Positions 8,564-16,902 of a DNA stretch of 35,684 nt are shown here, piece by piece (the first letter of the stretch is position 1; each line of letters opens with the position of its first letter). The notes beneath the pieces are model-generated. The model saw only the letters and a program-made list of their open reading frames with translations, was not told where the DNA came from and searched no databases. The position numbers were made by a program, and so were the translations under genes. Origin of the DNA: Streptomyces sp. GKU 895 (GTDB lineage Bacteria > Actinomycetota > Actinomycetes > Streptomycetales > Streptomycetaceae); NCBI GenBank assembly GCA_002027195.1, contig MWJO01000090.1, forward strand, positions 1-35,684. Reading direction: 5' to 3'.

Positions 8564-9763
8564 ATGTCGCAGGCCGGGACGCTCATCCTGATCATGTCCA
8601 TCGCGGTGCTGGCACCCCTGCTGGCCTACGGGATCAGCCGCTGGCTGCCGGTGCCGCTCGTCATCTTCGAGATCCTGCTGGGCATCCTGGCCGGCCCGGA
8701 TGTCCTGGGCTGGGCGGGCGGCGGGCCGGTCATCGACACCCTGTCCGACCTCGGACTGGCGATGCTGATCTTCCTCGCCGGGTACGAGATCGAGTTCGAC
8801 AAGGTCCGCGGCGCCACCCTGAAACGCTCGCTGTGGGCCTGGCTGACCGCGCTCGTCGTGGGCCTGGTGCTCGCCTCCACCCTCACCGGACTGTCCAAGG
8901 GCGTCTACATCGGTACGGCCCTCACCAGCACCGCCCTCGGCACGGTCCTGCCGGTGCTGCGGGACGCGGGTGACCTGCACACCCGGTTCGGCTCGGTGAT
9001 GGCGACGTTCGGCGCGGTCGGCGAGTTCGGGCCGATCATCGCCATCGCGCTGCTGCTGAGCGGCCGTTCGCCGGGCCGGTCGACGGCCGTGCTGGCAGCG
9101 TTCGCGCTGCTGACGGCCGCCGCGGTGTGGTGGGCGATGCGCCCGCGCCCGCCCTGGTTCCCCCGGGTGATCGCCAGAACCCTGCACAGCAGCGGCCAGT
9201 TCGCCGTACGCCTCGTCGTGCTGCTCCTCGCGGTGATGCTCGGCGTCTCCGAGGCGCTCGGCCTCGACACCCTGCTCGGCGCGTTCGCCGCCGGGATGCT
9301 CACCCGGCTGCTGCTGCACGGGGCGGCACCCGAGAGCGCGGGGCCGGTCCTGGAGAAGGTCGAGGCGATGGGGTTCGGCTTCCTCGTACCGGTGTTCTAC
9401 GTCGTCACCGGCATGGAGTTCGACCTGGACGCGCTGCTGTCCGGCGGCCGGGCGCTGCTGCTCCTGCCGGTCTTCCTGCTGCTGTTCCTGCTGGTCCGCG
9501 GCATGCCGGTGTACGCGCTGGCCCCGCCGGATCTCGTACGACGGGACCGGCGCGCCCTGACCCTGTTCGCGTCCACCGCGCTGCCGCTGGTCGTCGCCAT
9601 CACCACGATCGGGGTCGACGACGGGGTCCTGAAGACGGAGGAGGCGGCGGCCCTGGTCGGCGCCGCGATGCTGTCGGTGCTGCTGTTCCCGCTGGCGGGA
9701 CTGCGGCTGCGCGGCGAGAAGCGGGTGATCGAGGAGCCGCTCGGGGGTTCGGAGTCGTGGTGA
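8564..9763 (+). CDS. Cation:proton antiporter (CPA2/KefB-like)
   Basis: A 399-residue integral membrane protein with about 12 hydrophobic helices, beginning GTLILIMSIAVLAPLLAYGIS. It resembles the Na+/H+ or K+/H+ exchanger domain of the CPA2 family: LAGPDVLGW after helix 2, LIFLAGYEIEFD, and a conserved-type region ALTSTALGTVLPVLRDAG. It stops after the membrane domain, with no TrkA-N/RCK cytosolic part, so ion specificity is unknown. ATG 8564 lies 7 nt downstream of TAGATA (8552-8557) with no Shine-Dalgarno sequence, suggesting a leaderless transcript. It is divergent from copZ-copA across about 170 nt, but its promoter is distinct from the CsoR box. Confidence 0.85.
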   Translation: MSQAGTLILIMSIAVLAPLLAYGISRWLPVPLVIFEILLGILAGPDVLGWAGGGPVIDTLSDLGLAMLIFLAGYEIEFDKVRGATLKRSLWAWLTALVVGLVLASTLTGLSKGVYIGTALTSTALGTVLPVLRDAGDLHTRFGSVMATFGAVGEFGPIIAIALLLSGRSPGRSTAVLAAFALLTAAAVWWAMRPRPPWFPRVIARTLHSSGQFAVRLVVLLLAVMLGVSEALGLDTLLGAFAAGMLTRLLLHGAAPESAGPVLEKVEAMGFGFLVPVFYVVTGMEFDLDALLSGGRALLLLPVFLLLFLLVRGMPVYALAPPDLVRRDRRALTLFASTALPLVVAITTIGVDDGVLKTEEAAALVGAAMLSVLLFPLAGLRLRGEKRVIEEPLGGSESW

Positions 9764-9809
9764 GACCGGTCAGGATGGGGGCCGGATCTTCACGGCGATG
9801 GGAGCGCAC

Positions 9810-10854
9810 ATGCGGGCAGTGGTGTTCGAGCGGTACGGCGAGCCGGCCGAGGTGCGGGAGGTGCCCGACCCGGAACCGGCCCCCCACGGCGTCGTCGTCC
9901 GCGTGGCGGCCACCGGTCTGTGCCGCAGCGACTGGCACGGCTGGCAGGGCCACGACCCCGACATCACGCTCCCGCACGTGCCCGGCCATGAACTCGCCGG
10001 CGTCGTCGAGACGGTCGGCGACCGGGTCACCGGCTGGCGCCCCGGCGACCGCGTCACCGTCCCCTTCGTGTGCGCCTGCGGAAGCTGCGCCGCCTGCGCG
10101 GCCGGCGACCACCAGATCTGCGAGCGGCAGACCCAGCCCGGCTTCACCCACTGGGGCTCCTTCGCGCAGTACGTGGCGCTGGACCACGCCGACGTGAACC
10201 TGGTGGCCGTCCCGGAGGACCTCTCCTTCGCCACCGCCGCCTCCCTCGGCTGCCGGTTCGCCACCGCGTTCCGGGCGGTGGTGCAGCAGGGGCGGGTCGC
10301 GGCGGGGGGAGTGGGTCGCGGTACACGGCTGCGGCGGGGTGGGCCTGTCGGCGGTGATGATCGCGGCGGCTTCCGGCGCGCGGGTGGTCGCGGTGGACGT
10401 GTCGCCCCAAGCGCTGGAGCTGGCGGGGAAGTTCGGGGCGGTGGAGGGCGTGAACGCCGCGGTGACCGCGGACACCGCGGCGGCGGTACGTGAACTGACC
10501 GGCGGCGGCGCCCACCTGTCGCTGGACGCGCTGGGCTCGCCGGTCACCTGCGCGGCCTCCGTCAACTCCCTGCGCCGCCGCGGCCGGCATCTCCAGGTCG
10601 GCCTGCTGCCCTCGGCGGACGGCACCACCCCGGTCCCGATGGCCCGCGCGATCGCCCTGGAACTGGAGATCCTGGGCAGCCACGGCATGGCCGCGCACAC
10701 CTATCCGGGGATGCTGGAGCTGGTGCGGGCGGGGGTGCTGCGGCCGGATCTCCTGGTGACGTCCACGATCGACCTGGCCGCGGCACCGGCCGCGCTGGCG
10801 TCGTTGGGCACGGCACCCGGCGCCGGGGTGACGGTCATCGAGCCGTGGAGTTGA
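9810..10854 (+). CDS. Zinc-dependent alcohol dehydrogenase (MDR family), frameshifted
   Basis: NAD(P)-dependent medium-chain dehydrogenase. The GroES-like part has catalytic zinc ligands Cys38 (GLCRSDWHG) and His60-Glu61 (PGHE), and four structural-zinc cysteines (Cys90, 93, 96, 104). The frame breaks in the G6 run 10304-10309. Removing one G restores GEWVAVHGCGGVGLS, containing the Rossmann GxGGVG motif, and joins the frames into about 347 residues ending IEPWS. ATG 9810 is preferred to 9798 because GGGAG lies at the right distance before it. Substrate unknown. It converges with the GNAT gene, with only 22 nt between stops. The break is probably a sequencing indel because all functional residues are intact. 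Confidence 0.85.
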
Positions 10855-10876
10855 GAACGAGTGAGGGACCGGTCGT

Positions 10877-11440
10877 TCAAGGTGCCGCGGTGTCGAGGGA
10901 CGCCCACTCCTTCTCCAACACGCCCATGATCACCCAGTCCACCCACCGCCCGTCCCGCAGATCGGCTTCCCGCCGGACGCCCTCCCGCACGAACCCGGCC
11001 TTCTCGTAGGCGCGCAGGGCCCGGGCGTTGTGGCCGTAGACCTCCAACTGGACGCGATGCAGACCGAGTTCCGCGAAGCCGTACCCGACGATCAGCCGGG
11101 TCGCCTCGGTGCCGAGGCCGCGGTCACGGCCCCGGGGCCCGAGCAGCGTGCGGAACGTACAGCCGCGCGCCGGCTCGTCCCACTCGTACAGCACCACCTC
11201 GCCGACGAGTTCGCCGTTGGCGCGGTCGGTGACGGCGAGATCGAGACGGTCGGGCTGGGCGGAGCGTGAGCCGTACCAGGAACGCAGCTGTTCCAGGGTG
11301 AACTCGGTGTCGGGTCCACCGGTGAAACGGCGGACCTCGGGGTCGCGGATGATCTCCGCCATGACCTCCGCGTCCGCTTCCGTGAACGGACGCAGCACGG
11401 TCTTCTCGCCGGTCAGGACGGGTTTGACGGAGAAACTCAT
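10877..11440 (-). CDS. GNAT acetyltransferase (RimJ/RimL-like)
   Basis: A 187-residue single-domain acetyl-CoA-dependent N-acetyltransferase. It begins with the typical LTGEKTVLRPFTEADAEVM strand-helix. The acetyl-CoA pyrophosphate loop is LGPRGRDRGLGTEATRL (about 105-121), followed by LGLHRVQLEVYGHNARALRAYEKAGF, the hallmark of the RimJ/RimL group (Acetyltransf_3). ATG 11440 has GAGG about 10 nt upstream; the in-frame ATG 12 codons earlier lacks a site. The acceptor may be a protein N-terminus or a small molecule and cannot be told. Confidence 0.88.
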   Translation of the reverse strand: MSFSVKPVLTGEKTVLRPFTEADAEVMAEIIRDPEVRRFTGGPDTEFTLEQLRSWYGSRSAQPDRLDLAVTDRANGELVGEVVLYEWDEPARGCTFRTLLGPRGRDRGLGTEATRLIVGYGFAELGLHRVQLEVYGHNARALRAYEKAGFVREGVRREADLRDGRWVDWVIMGVLEKEWASLDTAAP

Positions 11441-11497
11441 CCGCGAATCCTCACCGGCTGGGTCCCCGGTCGGCAACCGTGTTTCCGCGCAGGCCGC

Positions 11498-11698
11498 TCA
11501 GTCCTCTCGTCTGCCGCGGTTACCGGGCCGGGCGGCGACCCACGCCCGCACGGTGTCCGCGTACCAGAAGGGCTTGCCGCCCTCCACATGGTCGGGTGGC
11601 GGCAGCAGCCCGTGCTTGCGGTACGACCGCACGGTGTCCGGCTGCACCTTGATGTGCGCCGCGATCTCCTTGTACGACCAGAGCCTTCGGTCGGTCAT
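11498..11698 (-). CDS. Small helix-turn-helix protein, MerR/excisionase-like
   Basis: A 66-residue protein consisting of one winged helix-turn-helix (WSYKEIAAHIKVQPDTVRSYRKHGLLPPPD) followed by the wing KPFWYADTVRAWVAARPG. This is the MerR-like HTH_17/excisionase fold, as in AlpA or Xis. ATG 11698 follows GGAGG at 8-nt spacing, which fixes the start. It has no sensor or dimerisation helix. No integrase, att site or phage gene is visible nearby, so a role in excision is not supported; a small DNA-binding regulator is the safer call. Upstream DNA carries several GTGAC-containing repeats. Confidence 0.75.
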   Translation of the reverse strand: MTDRRLWSYKEIAAHIKVQPDTVRSYRKHGLLPPPDHVEGGKPFWYADTVRAWVAARPGNRGRRED

Positions 11699-12072
11699 GA
11701 GGTGCACCTCCCTGCGCGCGCCGCGGCGGCGGCCGGGAACGGCCGTCGGGGGTACCGGGCGCTGCGCTGGCGTCACAAAGCCTGTGCCCCGTGAACGACA
11801 GAGAGTGAGGGCGGGTCAGGCCCTGTGCACGGCGTGTGACGCAAGACCCGCGTAGACGCGACATGTGTGACACACAAGGAGCGTTCGTGACACGAGTGCA
11901 GCAAAGGCGCACGCGGGCGCGTGGGCGCGGCGCGTTGACAGGCCGCGCGGGAGGGCCCCACAGGTGGAGCCGGACCCGCTGCGCCGGGCCCGGCTCCACC
12001 AGCTCCCCCGGGAGCCACAGACTGCATTCAGCCAACTCCGGGGGTCTTGGAAAAATCCGCACTCGGCGTCGA
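11699..12072. other. 374-nt intergenic region with GTGACAC repeats
   Basis: No convincing gene. It contains the dyad TGTGTGACACA (11864-11874) flanked by related GTGTGAC (about 11834) and TCGTGACACGA (about 11887) copies, upstream of the small HTH gene. AAGGAG precedes a GTG at 11887 on the plus strand, but the frame runs into the hairpin and the antisense of the next gene, so I do not call it. The AraC-side hairpin lies at 11963-12000. Confidence 0.45.
11963..12000 (-). terminator. Terminator of the AraC-family gene
   Basis: GGTGGAGCCGG (11963-11973) and CCGGCTCCACC (11990-12000) form a perfect 11-bp stem with a 16-nt loop, 72 nt beyond the stop of the minus-strand regulator gene. Confidence 0.7.
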
Positions 12073-12963
12073 TCAGCGGGCGTCGAGCACCAGACTCGTC
12101 GCCTCACCGCTGATCCGGTCACCACCGGGCACACCGCCCGCCCCGCCTCGCGCGAGCGTGAACTCCCGCGGCGTGCACCCGGTCATCGCCTTGAACTCGC
12201 CGCTGAGATGGGCCTGGTCGTAGAACCCGCACAGCGCGGCGGTTTCCGCCTGCGCCCGCCCCGCGGCCAGCAGCCGCCGCGCCCGCTGCAACCGCAGCAC
12301 CCGCGCCGCGGCCTTGGGCCCCAGCCCGATCTGCTCCCGGAACCGGCTCTCCAGCTGCCGCACGCTCCAGCCGACGTCCTCGGCGAGCCGCGGCACGGGG
12401 ATCGCCCCGCCCGTCCGTACCAGCTCCGTCCACGCCCGCACCACCCGAGCAGACGGAGCCGTACCGCTCTCCGCCCACCGCACCAACACATCGTCCAGCA
12501 GCCCGAACCGGGCCTCCCAGGAGGGCAAGGCGCCGAGTGCGGCCGCGAGTTCACCGACCCTGCCCGGCAGCACATGCGGCAACTCATCAGGATCGACAGT
12601 CCGGTTGACGAGCTCGTACTGCGGCGTCCCGAACAGCGAGAAGGCGGCCCAGGGAGCGAGCAGCACCTCGATCCCGGAAAGCCGCCCGTCGTGCTCGCCG
12701 ATGGCGGGAGTGGTCGTGGGCCCGCAGTACACGGACACCAACGTGTCCGGCGCCCGTCCCTCCCGCGTGATCGTCACCGCCTCCCCGAACCCCAACAGCA
12801 GGGTGGCCGCCCCGATAGGCGCCTCCAGCCGCCGCCGAGGCCGATCGAGCGCCAGCCGAACCCCGCGATACGAGATGACCCCGGGTCGGAGTCGGGCATG
12901 AGGCAGCGAGAGGGCGACTTCCCAGGCCCCCCAGGGTCCGTGTCCCGACCGAACACTTGTCAC
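12073..12963 (-). CDS. AraC-family transcriptional regulator
   Basis: A 296-residue regulator from GTG 12963. The C-terminal double helix-turn-helix is clear: IPVPRLAEDVGWSVRQLESRFREQIG, then ARRLLAAGRAQAETAALCGFYDQAHLSGEFKAMTGCTPREF. The N-terminal part (about 1-170) is a beta-rich, cupin-like sensor (GVISYRGVRLALDRPRRR, LVSVYCGPT); its ligand is unknown. The frame is open 58 codons further upstream to 13137, but that stretch translates the intergenic repeat at 12983-13027 and would overlap the next gene, so I reject it. No strong Shine-Dalgarno sequence precedes the GTG. Its proximity to the iol genes does not prove that it controls them. Confidence 0.85.
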   Translation of the reverse strand: MTSVRSGHGPWGAWEVALSLPHARLRPGVISYRGVRLALDRPRRRLEAPIGAATLLLGFGEAVTITREGRAPDTLVSVYCGPTTTPAIGEHDGRLSGIEVLLAPWAAFSLFGTPQYELVNRTVDPDELPHVLPGRVGELAAALGALPSWEARFGLLDDVLVRWAESGTAPSARVVRAWTELVRTGGAIPVPRLAEDVGWSVRQLESRFREQIGLGPKAAARVLRLQRARRLLAAGRAQAETAALCGFYDQAHLSGEFKAMTGCTPREFTLARGGAGGVPGGDRISGEATSLVLDAR

Positions 12964-12982
12964 AGAGCCATCGTGCAACGCC

Positions 12983-13027
12983 CCCAGGGGCGCGGGGAAC
13001 TGCGCGACAAGCCACGACGAACCCGCA
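12983..13027. repeat. Streptomyces intergenic repeat, copy A
   Basis: A 45-bp element containing CAGGGGCGCGGGGAACTGCG, a sequence scattered widely between Streptomyces genes (from memory). It matches the copy at 27000-27044 at 42 of 45 positions in direct orientation. It lies in the gap between the AraC gene start and the stop of the isomerase gene. Confidence 0.8.
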
Positions 13028-13067
13028 CCCGCCGTCTCACAGCTCCCGGCACCCCATCGGGCGCCCG

Positions 13068-13985
13068 TCAAGCCCCGCAGCTCCTCAAAAACGCCCGAGT
13101 CCGCTGAGCAATGGCCAACGGCTTGTCCGGGTCGCACGGATACATGTCCTGCTCCACGATCGCGAACAGATCCACGTCCAAGGCCTGCGCAGCCTCCAGC
13201 ACCGGCCCCAACGCCGGCACCCCGGAAGGCGGTTCACACATCACACCCTGCGCGACGGCCGGCCCGAACGGCGTCCCCTTGGCCCGCACATCGGCGAGGA
13301 TCTCGGGGTCGACCTGCTTCAGATGCAGGTACCCGATCCGGGACCCGTACGTCTCGATGAGCTTCACGCTGTCGCCGCCGCAGTACGCGTAGTGCCCCGT
13401 GTCGAGGCACAGCGACACCAGCGACGAGTCCGTCCCGTCGAGGAAGCGGACGACGTTCTCCTCGCTGTCGATGTGCGTGTCGGCGTGCGGGTGGACGACG
13501 ATCTGCAGCCCGTACTCCTCCCGCACCCGCTGGCCGAGCCGCTCGGTCAGGGAGGTCAGGTTCCGCCACTGCTCGGGCGTCAGCGTGTCCGGCTCCAGCA
13601 CCTCACCGGTCTTGTCGTCCCGCCAGAAGGACGGGATGACGACGAGGTGCCTGGCGCCCATGGCCTGCGCCAGCACCGCGTTGTCGGCGACGTGCGCCCA
13701 GGTCTTCTCCCAGACGGACTCGCCGTGGTGCAGCCCGGTGAAGACCGTGCCGGCCGACACCTTCAGCCCGCGCCGGCCCACCTCCTCGGTGAGCACCGCG
13801 GGATCGGTCGGCAGATACCCGTAAGGGCCAAGCTCGATCCACTCGTAGCCGGAGTCGGCGACCTCGTCGAGGAAGCGCTGCCAGGGGACCTGCTGAGGGT
13901 CGTCGGGGAACCACACACCCCAGGAGTCGGGAGCCGACCCGATCCGGATGCGGGACAGTGAGGAAGAGGGTGACAACGACGTCAT
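13068..13985 (-). CDS. Sugar phosphate isomerase/epimerase (IolE/IolI-like TIM barrel)
   Basis: A 305-residue AP-endonuclease-2 superfamily TIM barrel. Likely metal ligands are seen in EWIELGPYG, VVHPHADTHIDSEE, LDTGHYAYCGGD, HLKQVD and the late IVEQDMY. Family members in inositol clusters act as 2-keto-myo-inositol dehydratase (IolE) or isomerase (IolI); the sequence alone does not settle which. It is divergent from iolC with 161 nt between starts, which supports a role in inositol or a related sugar. ATG 13985 follows GGAAG; the upstream ATG at 14012 overlaps a possible operator. A TTGACA followed by GCGCTTGC lies at 14012-14022 on its strand, with a poor -10. Confidence 0.8.
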   Translation of the reverse strand: MTSLSPSSSLSRIRIGSAPDSWGVWFPDDPQQVPWQRFLDEVADSGYEWIELGPYGYLPTDPAVLTEEVGRRGLKVSAGTVFTGLHHGESVWEKTWAHVADNAVLAQAMGARHLVVIPSFWRDDKTGEVLEPDTLTPEQWRNLTSLTERLGQRVREEYGLQIVVHPHADTHIDSEENVVRFLDGTDSSLVSLCLDTGHYAYCGGDSVKLIETYGSRIGYLHLKQVDPEILADVRAKGTPFGPAVAQGVMCEPPSGVPALGPVLEAAQALDVDLFAIVEQDMYPCDPDKPLAIAQRTRAFLRSCGA

Positions 13986-14050
13986 GCCGGTCAGCTTCCG
14001 CGTGAGCAGCAAGCGCTGTCAAGGGCTGGTCCGAATGTCTGGACAAAACA

Positions 14051-14080
14051 TTGACAGGGCTCCTCGTCGGGGGCTACAAA
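14051..14080 (+). promoter_or_regulatory. iolC operon promoter
   Basis: TTGACA (14051-14056), an 18-nt spacer and TACAAA (14075-14080) resemble a vegetative promoter. Just upstream, GTCC...GGAC arms (14030-14043) and AGCAAGCGCTGTC (14008-14020) are candidate operators for an IolR/LacI/GntR-type repressor. The repressor gene is not seen here. Confidence 0.65.
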
Positions 14081-14146
14081 GCCGTGGAGAGCCGATACGA
14101 AGTCCGGGGCGAGACGTGAGGGTCCGACCGGCATGAAGGGAACTCG

Positions 14147-15202
14147 ATGGCGTACGACCTGATCACCATGGGGCGGATCGGAGTGGACCTCTATCCGCTG
14201 CAGACGGGCGTCCCGCTGCCGCAGGTGTCGTCCTTCGGCAAGTTCCTCGGCGGCTCGGCGACGAACGTCGCGGTCGCCGCGGCTCGTCTGGGACGGCGGA
14301 CCGCGGTGATCACCCGGACCGGCGACGACCCCTTCGGCACCTACCTCCACGAGGCCCTGAGGGGCTTCGGCGTGGACGACCGCTGGGTCACCCCGATCCC
14401 GGGCCTGCCGACCCCGGTCACGTTCTGCGAGATCTTCCCGCCGGACGACTTCCCGCTGTACTTCTACCGGCAGCCCAAGGCACCCGACCTGGAGATCGAC
14501 GCCCACGAGCTCGACCTCGACGCCATCCGCGAGGCCCGCGTCTTCTGGGTCACCGGCACCGGTCTGAGCGAGGAGCCCAGCCGTACGGCGACGCTCGCGG
14601 CCCTCGCCCACCGGGCCAAGGCGGGGACGACGGTCTTCGACCTGGACTGGCGGCCGATGTTCTGGAAGGACCCGGACGCGGCCCGCCCCTTCTACGCCGA
14701 GGCCCTCAAGCACACCACCGTCGCCGTCGGGAACCTCGACGAGGTCGAGGTCGCCACGGGCGTGCGCGAGCCCCGCGCCGCCGCCGAGGCGCTCCTCGAC
14801 GCCGGCGTCGAGCTCGCCGTCGTCAAGCAGGGCCCCAAGGGCGTGCTCGCGGTCGACCGGAACGGCACCTCCGCCGAGGTCCCGCCGCTCCCGGTGGACG
14901 TCCTCAACGGGCTCGGCGCCGGTGACGCCTTCGGCGGCTCCCTGTGCCACGGCCTCCTCGAAGGCTGGGACCTGGAGAAGATCATGCGGCACGCCAACGC
15001 GGCCGGCGCGATCGTCGCCTCCCGCCTGGAGTGCAGCTCCGCCATGCCGACACCGGCCGAGATCGAGGCGGCGATCACCGCGGGAGCCGTACGGCCGAGC
15101 AGCGCGGAGGCGGTCACCCCGACCACCACGACCACCGCAGAGGCCGCCACCTCGACCACCGCGGAGGCCGCCGCCCCGACCACCGCGGAGGCCGCCCGGT
15201 GA
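14147..15202 (+). CDS. iolC: 5-dehydro-2-deoxygluconokinase
   Basis: A PfkB-family kinase phosphorylating 2-deoxy-5-keto-gluconate in myo-inositol catabolism. Features: GGSATNVAVAAARLG (substrate lid region, about 34-48), DLDWRPMFW typical of IolC, GNLDEVEVATG, and the catalytic GLGAGDAFGGS with base Asp260. ATG 14147 is preceded by GAAGGGA. The core ends near residue 310. After it comes a Thr/Ala-rich tail of about 35 residues with three in-frame copies of a 24-bp unit (TTAEAA plus two residues), absent from ordinary IolC proteins as I know them. First gene of a plus-strand operon; its stop overlaps the GTG start of the next gene. Confidence 0.93.
   Translation: MAYDLITMGRIGVDLYPLQTGVPLPQVSSFGKFLGGSATNVAVAAARLGRRTAVITRTGDDPFGTYLHEALRGFGVDDRWVTPIPGLPTPVTFCEIFPPDDFPLYFYRQPKAPDLEIDAHELDLDAIREARVFWVTGTGLSEEPSRTATLAALAHRAKAGTTVFDLDWRPMFWKDPDAARPFYAEALKHTTVAVGNLDEVEVATGVREPRAAAEALLDAGVELAVVKQGPKGVLAVDRNGTSAEVPPLPVDVLNGLGAGDAFGGSLCHGLLEGWDLEKIMRHANAAGAIVASRLECSSAMPTPAEIEAAITAGAVRPSSAEAVTPTTTTTAEAATSTTAEAAAPTTAEAAR
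15131..15202 (+). repeat. 24-bp tandem repeat at the 3' end of iolC
   Basis: Units at 15131-15154, 15155-15178 and 15179-15196 (third partial) encode TTAEAATS, TTAEAAAP and TTAEAA. They differ at a few positions, consistent with slippage or unequal crossover. The array ends in the iolC stop and reaches the start of the aldolase gene. Confidence 0.85.
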
Positions 15203-16082
15203 GCACCGTCGACATCGCCGAACTCGTCCGTCTGCGCACCCGCCACCCGAGGCGATCGCCGAGGCCGCCGCCCGGCGCGCGAGGCGTCCGCTGCTCGGCG
15301 ACACCGACCGGCTCATGATCGTCGCCGCCGATCACCCCGCCCGGGGCGCACTGGGCGTCGGCGGCAATCCGAAGGCCATGGCCAACCGCGCCGACCTGCT
15401 GGAACGCCTCTGCCTCGCGCTCTCCCGCCCCGGCGTCGACGGCGTCCTCGCGACCGCCGACATCCTCGACGACCTGCTGCTGCTCGGCGCCCTCGACGGC
15501 AAGGTCGTCATGGGCTCGATGAACCGCGGCGGCCTCCAGGGCGCCCGCTTCGAACTCGACGACCGCTTCACCGGCCACCGCGCCGAGGACATCGAGCGGC
15601 TCGGCTTCGACGCGGGCAAACTGCTCCTGCGCATCGACTACGACGACCCCGGCTCCCTCACCACCATGGAGTCCACCGCGCGGGCCATCGACGACATGGC
15701 GGCACGCCGACTGCCCGTCTTCGTCGAGCCGTTCATCAGCTTCCGCACGGCCGAGGGCAAGGTGCGGAACGACCTCTCCGCCGAGGCCGTCACCAGGTCC
15801 ATCGCCATCGCCTCGGGCCTGGGCGGCAGTTCGGCCTACACCTGGCTGAAGGTGCCGGTCACCGAGAACCCCGACGACATGGCCGAGGTCATGGCCACCT
15901 CCACGCTGCCCGCCGTGCTCCTTGGCGGCGAGGTCGGCGAGGACCAGGACGGGGCGTACGAGAAGTGGCGGGGTGCCCTTCAACTCCCCACCGTGCGCGG
16001 CCTCGTGGTCGGACGCTCACTGCTCTACCCGGCGGACGGGGACGTCGCCGCCGCCGTGGACACCGCCGTAGGACTCCTGTGA
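15199..16082 (+). CDS. Class I aldolase of the Cgl0159/DeoC-like family, frameshifted near its start
   Basis: GTG 15199 overlaps the iolC stop. The first 16 codons (STVDIAELVRLRTRHP) are in frame 1 and the rest in frame 0. Adding one C to the CCC run 15246-15248 yields RHPEAIAEAAARRARRPLLG and a 294-residue TIM-barrel protein. Features: IVAADHPARGALG, GVLATADILDD, GSMNRGGLQGARFELDDR, and a candidate Schiff-base lysine in AYTWLKVPV. A gene of this family follows iolC in Corynebacterium glutamicum (from memory). It may split 2-deoxy-5-keto-gluconate-6-phosphate into dihydroxyacetone phosphate and malonate semialdehyde in place of the unrelated IolJ, which is absent here; this is inference from position. 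Confidence 0.8.
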
Positions 16083-16089
16083 GGGCCGC

Positions 16090-16902
16090 ATGAGTAACGA
16101 TCTTCACATCCCCAAGGGTTCCTCCACCAGCGCCCTGTACACAGTGGACATCGATCCGAAGCTGGCCGGCTGGACGTACTGCAGTCTGCGGATCGTCGCG
16201 CTGGAGCCGGGTGGCACGCACACCTTCACCACCGGTGACAGCGAGTGGATCGTGCTTCCGCTGGAAGGCGGATGTACCGTGCAAACGGAAGAAAAAGAGT
16301 TCCAACTCCTGGGCAGGGAAAGCGTGTTCGCGTCGGTCTCCGACTTCGCGTACGTGCCCCGTGACGCCCGGGCAACGATCGCCTCCGGCGCGGGAGGCCG
16401 CTTCGCCCTGGCAGGAGCGAAGTGCGAGCGACGACTCCCCGCCCGCTACGGCCCCGCGCCGGAGGTCCCCACCGAGGAACGCGGCAGCGGCAACCGACTG
16501 CGCCACGTCCGCAACTTCGCCTCCGCCGACGCCTTCGACTGCGACAAGCTGATCGCCGTCGAGGTCATCACCCCCGGCGGCAACTGGTCCTCGTACCCGC
16601 CGCACAAGCACGACGAGCACCGGCCGGGTGAGGAAGCGGAGTTGGAGGAGATCTACTACTTCGAGATCGACGGCCCGAACGGTTTCGGCTATCAGCGCGT
16701 ATCCCCTTCCCGTGAGGGCGGATCGGACGTCCTCGCGGAGGTCCGCTCCGGTGACGCCGTCCTCGTCCCCGACGGATGGCACGGCCCGTCGATCGCCCAG
16801 CCCGAGCACGCCATGTACTACCTGAACGTCATGGCGGGCCCGGGTGAGACGCGGGAGTGGCGGATCTGCTTCCACCCGGACCACACGGAGGGTTACCGAT
16901 GA
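16090..16902 (+). CDS. iolB: 5-deoxy-glucuronate isomerase
   Basis: A 270-residue bicupin that converts 5-deoxy-D-glucuronate to 2-deoxy-5-keto-D-gluconate. The N-terminal cupin contains GWTYCSLRIVALEPGGTHTF. The C-terminal cupin carries the metal-site pattern PPHKHD...ELEEIYYFEI (His and Glu ligands, about residues 176-198) and the late HGPS and HAMYYLNVMAG. It starts 7 nt after the aldolase stop, and its TGA stop overlaps the iolD ATG, so translation is coupled. Length matches the family. Confidence 0.95.
   Translation: MSNDLHIPKGSSTSALYTVDIDPKLAGWTYCSLRIVALEPGGTHTFTTGDSEWIVLPLEGGCTVQTEEKEFQLLGRESVFASVSDFAYVPRDARATIASGAGGRFALAGAKCERRLPARYGPAPEVPTEERGSGNRLRHVRNFASADAFDCDKLIAVEVITPGGNWSSYPPHKHDEHRPGEEAELEEIYYFEIDGPNGFGYQRVSPSREGGSDVLAEVRSGDAVLVPDGWHGPSIAQPEHAMYYLNVMAGPGETREWRICFHPDHTEGYR

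Noticed and set aside
11498..11698. Excisionase of an integrated element
   Set aside because: The fold fits, but no integrase, att repeats, tRNA or phage genes are visible nearby.
12964..13137. N-terminal extension of the AraC regulator
   Set aside because: It translates an intergenic repeat and overlaps the end of the neighbouring gene. GTG 12963 is more plausible.
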